Shown here piece after piece: positions 56,731-64,000 of a stretch of DNA of 64,000 nt. The translations under genes were made by a program, and so were the position numbers. Below the pieces are notes generated by a model. The model worked only from the letters and a program-made list of their open reading frames with translations, did not search any database and was not told where the DNA came from. The DNA is from Novosphingobium piscinae (GTDB lineage: Bacteria > Pseudomonadota > Alphaproteobacteria > Sphingomonadales > Sphingomonadaceae). Location: assembly GCF_014230355.1 (NCBI RefSeq), contig NZ_JACLAX010000003.1:237064-301063 (forward strand), read 5' to 3'. Each line of letters opens with the position of its first letter. Position 1 is the first letter of the stretch.

Positions 56731-57365
56731 CCGAGTACGACCACGAGCCGATCCGCGGGCTGCCGGGTGATCTGCCGCCGGGCGAGCAGATCCTGTGGCA
56801 GTCCGCACCGGACTGGCGGACCTTCGTGCGCAGCGCGCTCTTCGCGCGCCCGCTGATGGTCTACTTCGCGGCGCTGACCCTGCTCGCGGTAGCCGGGGGC
56901 AACCTGTTCGGCGCGGCGGTGATCGCCGCCGCCGGCGTGGTGCTGCAGGGTCTGCTCGCCCTGTTCGCCGTGCTGGTCGCGCGGACCACGGTCTACACGC
57001 TGACCAACCGCCGCATCGTGCTGCGCATCGGGGTGGCCCTGAACAAGTGCATCAACCTGCCACTGTCGCAGATCGCGGCCGCCGACCTGCGCCCGCGCGG
57101 CCAGGGCCATGGCGACATCGCACTGACCCTGCTGGGCCGTCACCGGCTGGGCTACGCCATGCTGTGGCCGCATGCCCGTCCCCTGCGCCTGTCGCGTCCG
57201 CAACCGATGCTGCGCGCCATGCCCGATGCCGCCCGCCTGGCCGAAACGCTCGCCCGGGCCTGCGCGGCCGCCGCTCCGGAAGGCGTGACGACTGCCCGTA
57301 CGGCGCCTGCGGCGCGGCCCGCCGCGACCGCCGGAGATCCTGGCCTGCAAGGAGTGGCGGCATGA
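56727..57365 (+). CDS. puhB: Photosynthetic complex assembly protein PuhB
   Basis: A 212-residue protein with two membrane helices (about 42-82) and a bacterial PH-like domain (TVYTLTNRRIVLRIGVALNK). The opening PIRGLPGDLPPGEQILWQS is typical. PuhB helps reaction-centre assembly. Ala-rich C-terminus. Overlaps puhA and puhC by ATGA on each side. Confidence 0.92.
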   Translation: MTEYDHEPIRGLPGDLPPGEQILWQSAPDWRTFVRSALFARPLMVYFAALTLLAVAGGNLFGAAVIAAAGVVLQGLLALFAVLVARTTVYTLTNRRIVLRIGVALNKCINLPLSQIAAADLRPRGQGHGDIALTLLGRHRLGYAMLWPHARPLRLSRPQPMLRAMPDAARLAETLARACAAAAPEGVTTARTAPAARPAATAGDPGLQGVAA

Positions 57366-57844
57366 GTCACGCCCATTCCCACGAGAACACCGTCCCGCGG
57401 CCGGCGCTGGTCATGGCCGGAGCGTTGGTCGCCACGACCTTGGCCCTGACCGGTCTGGTCCGCGTCGGCGTGCTCAACCGCGAGGCGGTGCCAGCGGTCG
57501 AACGGGCCCGCGACGGAGTGACCGCCAACCTCGTGCGCCACCTGGTCTTCGCCGATCGCGGGGACGGTGCGGTGGTGGTCCGCGATGCCGACAGCAACCG
57601 GACCCTGGCCGTGTTGGTCGGCGAGGCCGATGGCGGCGGGTTTGTCCGCGGCGTGATGCGCGGCATGGCCCGCGAACGCAAGATGCATGGCATCGGGGGC
57701 ACCGCGCCGTTCGAGCTGACCCGCTGGAACAACGGCACGCTGACCCTGCGCGATCCGGTGACCGGCCGCGCGATCGAGCTGGGCTCATTCGGCGAGACCA
57801 ACCGCGCCGCCTTCGCCCGTTTCCTCGTGGAGCCGCAGGCATGA
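57362..57844 (+). CDS. puhC: Photosynthetic complex assembly protein PuhC
   Basis: A 160-residue protein with a short His-rich N-terminus (SHAHSHEN), one membrane helix (ALVMAGALVATTLALTGLVR) and a periplasmic domain containing GGGFVRGVMRGMARERKMHG and PFELTRWNNGTLTLRDP, the family signature. PuhC aids assembly of LH1-RC. ATG 57362 overlaps puhB; the earlier frame start is a shadow. Confidence 0.92.
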   Translation: MSHAHSHENTVPRPALVMAGALVATTLALTGLVRVGVLNREAVPAVERARDGVTANLVRHLVFADRGDGAVVVRDADSNRTLAVLVGEADGGGFVRGVMRGMARERKMHGIGGTAPFELTRWNNGTLTLRDPVTGRAIELGSFGETNRAAFARFLVEPQA

Positions 57845-58131
57845 TCCGCGGCCGCGCCTTCGAAGTGCCCTGCCGCGTGGCGGTGGAGCAGAGCGAGGCG
57901 CATTTCCACGCGCACGTCGAACTCGCCGACGGCCTGCTGGTCGAGCCTGGCGATCGCGTGCGCGTCCAGGGTGATCCGATCCGCGTGCGCTTCGGCGAAA
58001 GCGCCGAATTCCTGCGCACAGCCACGGTCGAGCGGGCCGGCCCGCTGCTGCGCGGCTGGACGCGCCTGATCGCCTACCTCGGCCTGACCGAACTCTACGA
58101 AGTGAGCTTCAACCCCGGGAGCCTGACATGA
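57841..58131 (+). CDS. Cluster-associated protein between puhC and acsF
   Basis: A 96-residue soluble protein: beta-rich, [40 protein letters not shown] and a C-terminal [18 protein letters not shown] overlaps link it to both puhC and acsF, so it is certainly translated with them. Related clusters have a protein here without known function. Three His in SEAHFHAH might bind metal or pigment; speculative. Confidence 0.75.
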   Translation: MIRGRAFEVPCRVAVEQSEAHFHAHVELADGLLVEPGDRVRVQGDPIRVRFGESAEFLRTATVERAGPLLRGWTRLIAYLGLTELYEVSFNPGSLT

Positions 58132-59225
58132 ACGCCCACACCGCCATCCGCACTCCCGACGCGGCCCCCGCCCCGGCGCTGGCAGACAAGCCTGATGTCC
58201 ATGCCATGGTCCAGCACGAGACGGTGCTGAGCCCGAGGTTCTACACCACCGATTTCGCCGCGCTCGACGCGATCGACGTCTCGCCCGTGCGCGAGGAATG
58301 GGACGCGATGATCGCCGAGATGGTGAGCGATCCCAACAAGCTTCACTTCAAGCGTGAGGTCCGCTTCGAGGGGATCATCGAGCAGCTCGAGCCGGCGTTG
58401 AGGGCGGAGTTCATCGATTTCCTGGTGAGCTCGCTGACCTCGGAGTTCTCCGGTTGCATCCTCTATGCCGAGATGGCCCGGCGGACCAAGAACCCCGACA
58501 TGAAGCAGCTGTTCAAGCTGCTGGCCCGCGACGAAAGCCGCCATGCCGGGTTCATCAACGAAGCGCTGAAGGATGCCGGGATCGGGATCGACCTCGGGTT
58601 CCTGACCAAGGCCAAGAAGTATCATTACTTCAAGCCGAAGTTCATCTTCTACTCGGTCTACCTGTCGGAGAAGATCGGCTACGCCCGCTACATCGCGATC
58701 TACCGCCAGCTCGCCGCCCACCCCGAGCTGCGCTTCCACCCGATCTTCCAGTGGTTCGAAAGCTGGTGCAACGACGAGTTCCGCCACGGCGAGGCTTTCG
58801 CCCTGCTGCTGCGCGCTGATCCCAAGCTGCTGACCGGGCTGAACAAGTTGTGGGTCCGGTTCTTCCTGCTGGCGGTCTACGCGACCATGTACGTGCGCGA
58901 CCATGCCCGGCCGGTGTTCCACCGCGCGCTCGGGCTCGACCCGACCGAGTACGACTACCGGGTCTTCACGATCTGCACCCAAATCAGCCGCCAGGTCTTC
59001 CCGCTCGAGCTCGACACCGATGATCCGCGCTTCCGTCGCAGCATGGACCGGCTGCTGGCCGCGAGCCAGCGGATCGAGGCCGGGAAGCGCCGCGGCGGCA
59101 TAGCCGGGACGCTCCAGCGTGTCGGCGGTATGATCGGCGCCGGCCTGCACTTCGCCCGCATGTACCTGCTGCGTCCGCGCCGCAACGAACTGCCCGCCAA
59201 GGTCCGGCTGCAGCCCGCATGGTAA
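58128..59225 (+). CDS. acsF: Mg-protoporphyrin IX monomethyl ester oxidative cyclase AcsF
   Basis: A 365-residue di-iron monooxygenase. Two E-x-x-H type motifs coordinate iron: [12 protein letters not shown] with [11 protein letters not shown], and [12 protein letters not shown]. It closes the fifth (E) ring of the macrocycle with O2. With no bchE in the window the pathway here depends on oxygen, fitting an aerobic anoxygenic phototroph. ATG 58128 overlaps the upstream gene. Confidence 0.96.
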   Translation: MNAHTAIRTPDAAPAPALADKPDVHAMVQHETVLSPRFYTTDFAALDAIDVSPVREEWDAMIAEMVSDPNKLHFKREVRFEGIIEQLEPALRAEFIDFLVSSLTSEFSGCILYAEMARRTKNPDMKQLFKLLARDESRHAGFINEALKDAGIGIDLGFLTKAKKYHYFKPKFIFYSVYLSEKIGYARYIAIYRQLAAHPELRFHPIFQWFESWCNDEFRHGEAFALLLRADPKLLTGLNKLWVRFFLLAVYATMYVRDHARPVFHRALGLDPTEYDYRVFTICTQISRQVFPLELDTDDPRFRRSMDRLLAASQRIEAGKRRGGIAGTLQRVGGMIGAGLHFARMYLLRPRRNELPAKVRLQPAW

Positions 59226-60007
59226 GCTGGACCGGCCACGTTCTTCCGGTCGCGGTCACGATCCTGACCTGGTTCTTCGCGACCGGGCTGGTGGCCTGGC
59301 TCGACAATCGCGAGCGTCGCACCTTTCCGCGCAGCCTGCTGCTGGCGGCCGTGGCCGCACTGGGCGGGATCGTGATGGTGGCCGCATCGATGAACCGCGC
59401 CACCCTGGGCGGGGCCTACCTGTCGCTGGGCGGTGCGATCCTGATCTGGGCGTGGCACGAGATCAGCTTCCTGACCGGCATCGTCACCGGGCCGCGGCGC
59501 GAACCTTGCCCGGCAGACGCGCGCGGGCTGGCCCGGTTCTACTATGCGGTGGCGGCGATGGCCTGGCACGAGATCGCGCTGGCCCTCAGCGCGCTCGGCC
59601 TGATCTGGATGAGCCGCGAGGCCCCAAACCAGGTCGGCGCCATGGCCTTCACCCTGCTGCTGGTCATGCGGCTGAGCACGAAGTTGGCGATCTTTCTGGG
59701 CGTCCCCAACCTGAGCACCGACATCCTGCCCCCGCAGCTGGCCTATCTCAAGAGCTACTTCGGCCCGCCCCGGCTGGGTCCCGAGCTGTGCCTGGCGATC
59801 GCCGGATGCCTCGCGCTGGCCGCCTGGCTGGGCTCGCTGGCGTTGGCCGCTCCGGCTGGCAGCGCGGCCGCGGCCGGCGCCAGTCTGCTGTTCGCGCTGG
59901 CCACGCTCGGCGCGCTCGAGCACCTGTTTCTGGCCCTGCCGTTCCGCGATGGCCAGCTGTGGGGCTGGGCCCTGCCCACCCGCCGCGCACCGAGCGGAGC
60001 AAACTGA
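59219..60007 (+). CDS. puhE: Photosynthetic complex assembly protein PuhE (DUF3623)
   Basis: A 262-residue membrane protein with about seven helices: [79 protein letters not shown]. The repeated WHE motifs are characteristic of PuhE. It supports reaction-centre/LH1 formation in Rhodobacter. ATG 59219 overlaps acsF by 7 bases; 66 bases separate it from hemA. Confidence 0.9.
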   Translation: MVSWTGHVLPVAVTILTWFFATGLVAWLDNRERRTFPRSLLLAAVAALGGIVMVAASMNRATLGGAYLSLGGAILIWAWHEISFLTGIVTGPRREPCPADARGLARFYYAVAAMAWHEIALALSALGLIWMSREAPNQVGAMAFTLLLVMRLSTKLAIFLGVPNLSTDILPPQLAYLKSYFGPPRLGPELCLAIAGCLALAAWLGSLALAAPAGSAAAAGASLLFALATLGALEHLFLALPFRDGQLWGWALPTRRAPSGAN

Positions 60008-60073
60008 TCTGGGTCAATGACCGACCCGCGATGACTGAACACTGGATACGGATCGACGAGAGGACCGACGAGC

Positions 60074-61294
60074 ATGGATTACGAAGCCTATTTCAAGGGT
60101 GAACTCGACACGGTCCGCGACGAGGGACGCTACCGCATCTTCACCGAGATCGAGCGCCGCTGCGGCAAGTTCCCCAATGCCACGCGCTATGTGGAGGACC
60201 GGACCGAGCAGGTCACCGTCTGGTGCTCGAACGACTACCTCGGCATGGGCCAGCACCCCGAGGTGCTCCAGGCCATGCACGAAGTGCTCGACGATTGCGG
60301 CGCCGGTGCTGGCGGCACGCGCAACATCTCGGGCACCAACCACCACCATGTCGTGCTCGAGCGCGAACTGGCCGACCTTCATGGCAAGGAAGCGGCGCTG
60401 CTGTTTACCAGCGGCTATGTCTCGAACTGGGCGGCGCTAGGCACGCTGGCGGCCAAGATGCCGGGCTGCGTGGTCTTTTCAGACGCGCTGAACCACGCCT
60501 CGATGATCGAGGGCATCCGCCACTCGCGCGCGACCTGCCGCGTCTGGCGCCACAATGACCCGGCCCACCTCGACGAACTGCTGGCCGAATACGGGCCCGA
60601 CGTGCCCAAGCTGGTCGCCTTCGAGAGCGTCTATTCGATGGACGGCGATATCGCGCCGATCGCCGAGATCCTCGACGTCTGCGAGAAGCACGGGGCGATG
60701 AGCTATATCGACGAGGTCCACGCGGTCGGGCTCTACGGTCCGCGCGGTGGCGGCGTGGCCGAGCGCGAAGGGCTGATGGACCGGATCACCGTGATCGAGG
60801 GCACGCTCGGCAAGGCCATCGGCGTGATGGGTGGCTACATCGCCGCTTCGGCCGCGCTGTGCGACTTCATCCGCACCTTCTCGAGCGGGTTCATCTTCAC
60901 CACGGCCCTGCCGCCGGCGATCGCCGCCGGCGCCACGGCCAGCATCCGCCACCTCAAGGCCAGCGAACTGGAACGCGCCCGCCAGCGCGAACGCGTCGCC
61001 ACCGTGCGGCGGCGGCTCGACGCGATGGGCATTCCGCACCTGCCCAACCCGAGCCACATCATCCCGGTCATGGTCGGCGATGCCAAGAAGGCCAAGCGCA
61101 TCAGTGACTGGCTGCTCGACAACCATGGCATCTACGTCCAGCCGATCAACTACCCGACCGTGCCGCGCGGCACCGAGCGGCTGCGCATCACCCCCTCGCC
61201 GGTTCACACGGACGGCGATGTCGACCGGCTGATCGAGGCGCTGAGCGACATCTGGTCGCAGTGCGAACTGGCCCGGCGCTCGGCCGCGGCCTGA
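60074..61294 (+). CDS. hemA: 5-aminolevulinate synthase
   Basis: A 406-residue PLP enzyme (Shemin pathway): [55 protein letters not shown] and the PLP-binding Lys247 in [14 protein letters not shown]. It condenses glycine and succinyl-CoA, the first committed step of tetrapyrroles, so including it in the cluster ties haem precursor supply to pigment demand. Last gene of the bchF-to-hemA run, followed by a terminator. Confidence 0.96.
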   Translation: MDYEAYFKGELDTVRDEGRYRIFTEIERRCGKFPNATRYVEDRTEQVTVWCSNDYLGMGQHPEVLQAMHEVLDDCGAGAGGTRNISGTNHHHVVLERELADLHGKEAALLFTSGYVSNWAALGTLAAKMPGCVVFSDALNHASMIEGIRHSRATCRVWRHNDPAHLDELLAEYGPDVPKLVAFESVYSMDGDIAPIAEILDVCEKHGAMSYIDEVHAVGLYGPRGGGVAEREGLMDRITVIEGTLGKAIGVMGGYIAASAALCDFIRTFSSGFIFTTALPPAIAAGATASIRHLKASELERARQRERVATVRRRLDAMGIPHLPNPSHIIPVMVGDAKKAKRISDWLLDNHGIYVQPINYPTVPRGTERLRITPSPVHTDGDVDRLIEALSDIWSQCELARRSAAA

Positions 61295-61313
61295 GCATCG
61301 CTCGTCCCCATGG

Positions 61314-61350
61314 AAAGGGGCTGCGCACCACCCTGGTGCGCAGCCCCTTT
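61314..61350. terminator. Bidirectional terminator after hemA
   Basis: AAAGGGGCTGCGCACCA pairs perfectly with TGGTGCGCAGCCCCTTT, a 17-bp stem with 3-base loop. A at one end and T at the other allow action in both directions, ending hemA (plus) and the cytochrome gene (minus). Confidence 0.9.
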
Positions 61351-61394
61351 GCACGATCGGACCCGGCCCGCCCCCGGGCCCGGCGATCCGCCGA

Positions 61395-61925
61395 TCAGCT
61401 CGGCGACTTGAGGTAGGCGATCACGTCGGCACGGTCCTGTGCCTTGGGCAAGCCGGCGAAGACCATCTTGGTGCCCGGCACCACGCGCGCCGGCTTCTCG
61501 AGGTACTGGAACAGCTTGTCCTCGCTCCAGGTGATCCCGCTATTCTTGTTGGCGGTGGAATAGGAGAAGCCGGTGATCGAGCCGGCAGTACGGCCGATCA
61601 CCCCGGCCAGCGACGGGCCGATCATGTTCTTGCCCGTCTGGAGCGAGTGGCAGGCCTGGCACTGCACAAAGACCTGCTTGCCGTGCACCGCATCGCCGGT
61701 GAGCGCAGACAGCTTGGCACCGTCGAGCGTGTCGGTGTTGTCCGCCGCCGGGGCCGCCGCGCTGGCCGGGGCGGCCGGTGCCGAAGAAGCTTCGGCCGGG
61801 CTGGCCGAAGCGGCTGCAGCAGGAGCCTGATCCGGGGCTGGCTGGTCGGCACTGCCGCCGCCGCCGCAGCCCGCCAGGGCGAGGATCGCCGCGCCCAGCG
61901 CCAGTTGTTGCAACCTGTGGGTCAT
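61395..61925 (-). CDS. cycA: Membrane-anchored cytochrome c2-like lipoprotein
   Basis: A 176-residue lipoprotein: lipobox LALAGC (Cys20), an Ala/Pro/Ser linker (25-62), then a class I cytochrome c with haem site CQACH (89-93), GPSLAGVIGRTAGS, TWSEDKLFQYLEKPARVVPG and the axial Met154 (GTKMVFAG). ATG 61925 gives the lipobox and has GAGAGAGG 3 nt upstream. Placed after hemA as in other sphingomonad clusters, it is probably the electron carrier from bc1 to PufC or the reaction centre. Confidence 0.88.
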   Translation of the reverse strand: MTHRLQQLALGAAILALAGCGGGGSADQPAPDQAPAAAASASPAEASSAPAAPASAAAPAADNTDTLDGAKLSALTGDAVHGKQVFVQCQACHSLQTGKNMIGPSLAGVIGRTAGSITGFSYSTANKNSGITWSEDKLFQYLEKPARVVPGTKMVFAGLPKAQDRADVIAYLKSPS

Positions 61926-62173
61926 GTGCCTCTCTCCATGTTGTGTTGTCAGACCGGCCATCACGGCCGGCGGGGAAGTAAATCACGCGTCCCGGCCCTG
62001 CGCAACGCGCTTATCCCGTTTCTGGCGCTGCGCGGTCTGCTCAGGCCATTGGCTCCCGGCCGAGGTCTAAGTGCGGCGGTAACCGAAATATAGGGCTGTT
62101 GCGTAAGTCGGCGCTCAGCGTTTGCTGGAACAAACGTGGTTAGACGCATCGCGTTCCTTGTTTGGAGTCGTCG

Positions 62174-64000
62174 ATGTTTCGCCAGAAGATTGCCACGCGC
62201 TTTATCGTCGCCTTTGCGGTGATGCTCGCCGCGATTTCCGGTCTGGGGGTGTTCGCCGTCCAGCGGATCGGTGCAGTGAACTCCATATCGGACGAACTGC
62301 GCAGCACCTGGCTGCCTGCATCGCAGTCGCTCGGCGACATCCATACTTACCTTTCGCAGTACCGGATCAAGGAAGGCGAGAACCTCGAATCGGCCACGCC
62401 CGAGGCGCGGGCGCGGACCACCAAGCTGGTCCGCAATGCCCGTGCGGTCGTGGAAAGCTCGATCGCCGACTACAAGTCGCACCTGACGACCCCCGAGCAG
62501 CGCAAGGCCTTCGAGGCCTTCAGCGCCAGCTGGCAGACCTACGCGGCCACGTCGGACCAGATCATCGCCCAGAACGAGACGGGTGATCCGGCCGCCCTCG
62601 CCAGCTTCGACGGCGAAGCGCTTGACCAGTTCTACGCGGTCGAAGATGCCGTGATGGCACTGATCGAGATCAACCAGAAGGGCGCCGCCGCGGTCTCCAA
62701 GCGGGCCGACTCGATCTTTGCCCAGTCGCGGGCGATCACCCTGGTCGTGGTCGGCGCCTCGCTGGTCCTCGCTATCGTCATGCTGGTCCTGCTGATGCAT
62801 GGCGTGGCCCGCCCGATCCGCCGCATGAGCGATGCGGTGACGCGGGTGATCGACGGCGATCTCGACGTGGTCATCCCCGGCGGCCAGCGCGCCGACGAGG
62901 TCGGCAGCCTGGCCCGCGCGCTGGAAGGCTTCAAGGACCTGTTCGCCGCCGACCACCGCCGCGCCCTGGCCGAACAGGAACGCGCCCGCGAGGTGCAGGT
63001 GACGATCGACGCGATCGGCGGCGGTCTGGCTGCCCTGGCCGAGGGCAACCTGACGCACCGGGTTCCGGAAAACGGCGTCGGTGCGCTCGGCAAGCTCCAC
63101 ACCGACTACAACGCCGCCGTGGCGGCGCTGACCGACGTGCTGCTGCAGATCGTCTCGGGCTGCAACACGATCAAGCTCGGGACCGAGGAGATCGCCGCGG
63201 CCTCGCTCGACCTGTCGCGGCGTACCGAGCACCAGGCCGCCTCGCTGGCCGAGACCTCGCGCACGCTCAACGAGTTCAGCGGCTCGGTGAAGATCACCGC
63301 GGACAACGCCCGCCAGACCAGCACGCGACTGGCCGTAGCCCGCGATATCGCCGGCAAGGTCGAGGACATCGCCCGTCAGGCCGCGGTCGCCATGCGCAAC
63401 ATCGAAGGCTCGTCGCGCCAGATGGCCGAAATCGTCAACCTGATCGACGGGATCGCCTTCCAGACCAACCTGCTCGCGCTCAATGCCGGGGTCGAGGCGG
63501 CGCGGGCCGGCGAGGCTGGCAAGGGCTTCGCGGTGGTCGCCAACGAGGTTCGCGCCCTCGCCCAGCGCAGCGCCGACGCGGCGCGCGACATCCGCGAGCT
63601 GATCAGCACCAGCACCGGACAGGTCGCCAGCGGCGTCACCCTGGTCGAATCGAGCGGCGATGCGCTCAAGCAGATCGTCGGCGAGGTGAGCTCGGTGTCC
63701 GGACTGGTCGAGGAAATCGCCGAGGCCGCGGGCAAGCAGGCCGCGGGGATCGGCGAGATCAGCGGCATGGTCACGGCGATGGACGAGTTCACCCAACAGA
63801 ACGCGGCGATGGTCGAGGAAAGCTCGGCCGGCACCCGCAACCTGTCGCAGGAAACCCAGCTTCTCTTCGAGCGCCTGAGCAACTTCCGCCTCGGCAATGC
63901 GACGTCAGCCCCGCGCGCCGCCCGCCCGACCCCCCCGGCGCCCGCGGTGGTCAGCGCGCCGCCCGCCGCGGTGAGCCCGCCGGCCCCGCGCGCCGCCCCG
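62174..64000 (+). CDS. Methyl-accepting chemotaxis protein, C-terminally incomplete
   Basis: The frame is open from ATG 62174 to the window edge (609 codons). TM1 about 10-32, a helical periplasmic sensor domain (35-185, four-helix-bundle MCP type, [20 protein letters not shown]), TM2 about 187-210, HAMP ([20 protein letters not shown]), then a signalling domain with the tip [20 protein letters not shown] (about 425-445) and [20 protein letters not shown]. The Pro/Ala tail (after about 575) precedes the missing end. Nothing links it directly to light, but it adjoins the photosynthesis cluster. Confidence 0.92.
   Translation, partial: MFRQKIATRFIVAFAVMLAAISGLGVFAVQRIGAVNSISDELRSTWLPASQSLGDIHTYLSQYRIKEGENLESATPEARARTTKLVRNARAVVESSIADYKSHLTTPEQRKAFEAFSASWQTYAATSDQIIAQNETGDPAALASFDGEALDQFYAVEDAVMALIEINQKGAAAVSKRADSIFAQSRAITLVVVGASLVLAIVMLVLLMHGVARPIRRMSDAVTRVIDGDLDVVIPGGQRADEVGSLARALEGFKDLFAADHRRALAEQERAREVQVTIDAIGGGLAALAEGNLTHRVPENGVGALGKLHTDYNAAVAALTDVLLQIVSGCNTIKLGTEEIAAASLDLSRRTEHQAASLAETSRTLNEFSGSVKITADNARQTSTRLAVARDIAGKVEDIARQAAVAMRNIEGSSRQMAEIVNLIDGIAFQTNLLALNAGVEAARAGEAGKGFAVVANEVRALAQRSADAARDIRELISTSTGQVASGVTLVESSGDALKQIVGEVSSVSGLVEEIAEAAGKQAAGIGEISGMVTAMDEFTQQNAAMVEESSAGTRNLSQETQLLFERLSNFRLGNATSAPRAARPTPPAPAVVSAPPAAVSPPAPRAAP

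Noticed and set aside
61961..63796. Minus-strand frame of 611 codons opposite the chemoreceptor
   Set aside because: Shadow; the plus strand encodes a clear TM-HAMP-signalling protein that is merely cut by the window end.

Overview
The window is from a GC-rich alphaproteobacterium. Gene order and protein content point to Sphingomonadales, an aerobic anoxygenic phototroph; genus is not resolvable by eye. About 40 kb (22.2-61.9 kb) is a complete photosynthesis gene cluster: bchIDO, crtC-crtD / crtF, bchCXYZ-pufBALMC, tspO-bchP-pucC-like-bchG, ppsR, aerR/ppaA, bchFNBHLM-lhaA-puhABC-orf-acsF-puhE-hemA, then a cytochrome c. It has the oxygen-dependent cyclase AcsF and no BchE, no pufQ, pufX or pucBA, and only crtC, crtD and crtF among carotenoid genes. 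This fits an LH1-RC-only phototroph making bacteriochlorophyll a in air. PpsR-type boxes (TGTCCA/TGTCAA-N6-TGGACA/TTGACA, often one base off) precede bchI, crtD/crtF, bchC, bchG and bchF/aerR, so the cluster's own PpsR and AerR probably control it.

Left edge (1-5 kb): an ECF sigma factor of the SigF kind with its NrsF anti-sigma (two conserved Cys), and divergently an operon of a ferritin-like di-iron protein, a ketoacyl-ACP synthase III and an ABC exporter pair. Three exact copies of GTAACC-N16-CGAA sit in front of the sigma gene, in front of the divergent operon, and in front of the gene leaving the left edge. This defines a compact stress regulon whose target operon has no assigned function.

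Accessory region (about 5-14.6 kb): lower-GC, patchwork DNA. It holds a serine recombinase, three unknown genes, a truncated tyrosine integrase fused to a truncated primase-polymerase, a twice-truncated aldo/keto reductase, a secreted LamG-like protein, an orphan DUF2384 protein, and a hipB-hipA-HNH operon headed by three 16-bp palindromes spaced exactly 50 bp apart. A 17-bp direct repeat resembling a tRNA-Leu 3' end (8172 and 14601) may mark the ends of a decayed integrative element.

Between island and cluster (15-22 kb): two TonB-dependent receptors, a small acidic protein, an RluE-type pseudouridine synthase and a DUF3422 membrane protein. The right edge carries a methyl-accepting chemotaxis protein that runs off the window.

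How it works together: HemA feeds 5-aminolevulinate to tetrapyrrole synthesis; BchIDH, BchM, AcsF, BchNBL, BchF, BchXYZ, BchC, BchG and BchP build bacteriochlorophyll a; PufBALM, PuhA and the assembly factors LhaA, PuhB, PuhC and PuhE make the LH1-reaction centre; PufC and the lipoprotein cytochrome c re-reduce it; CrtC, CrtD and CrtF act late in a spirilloxanthin-type carotenoid pathway.
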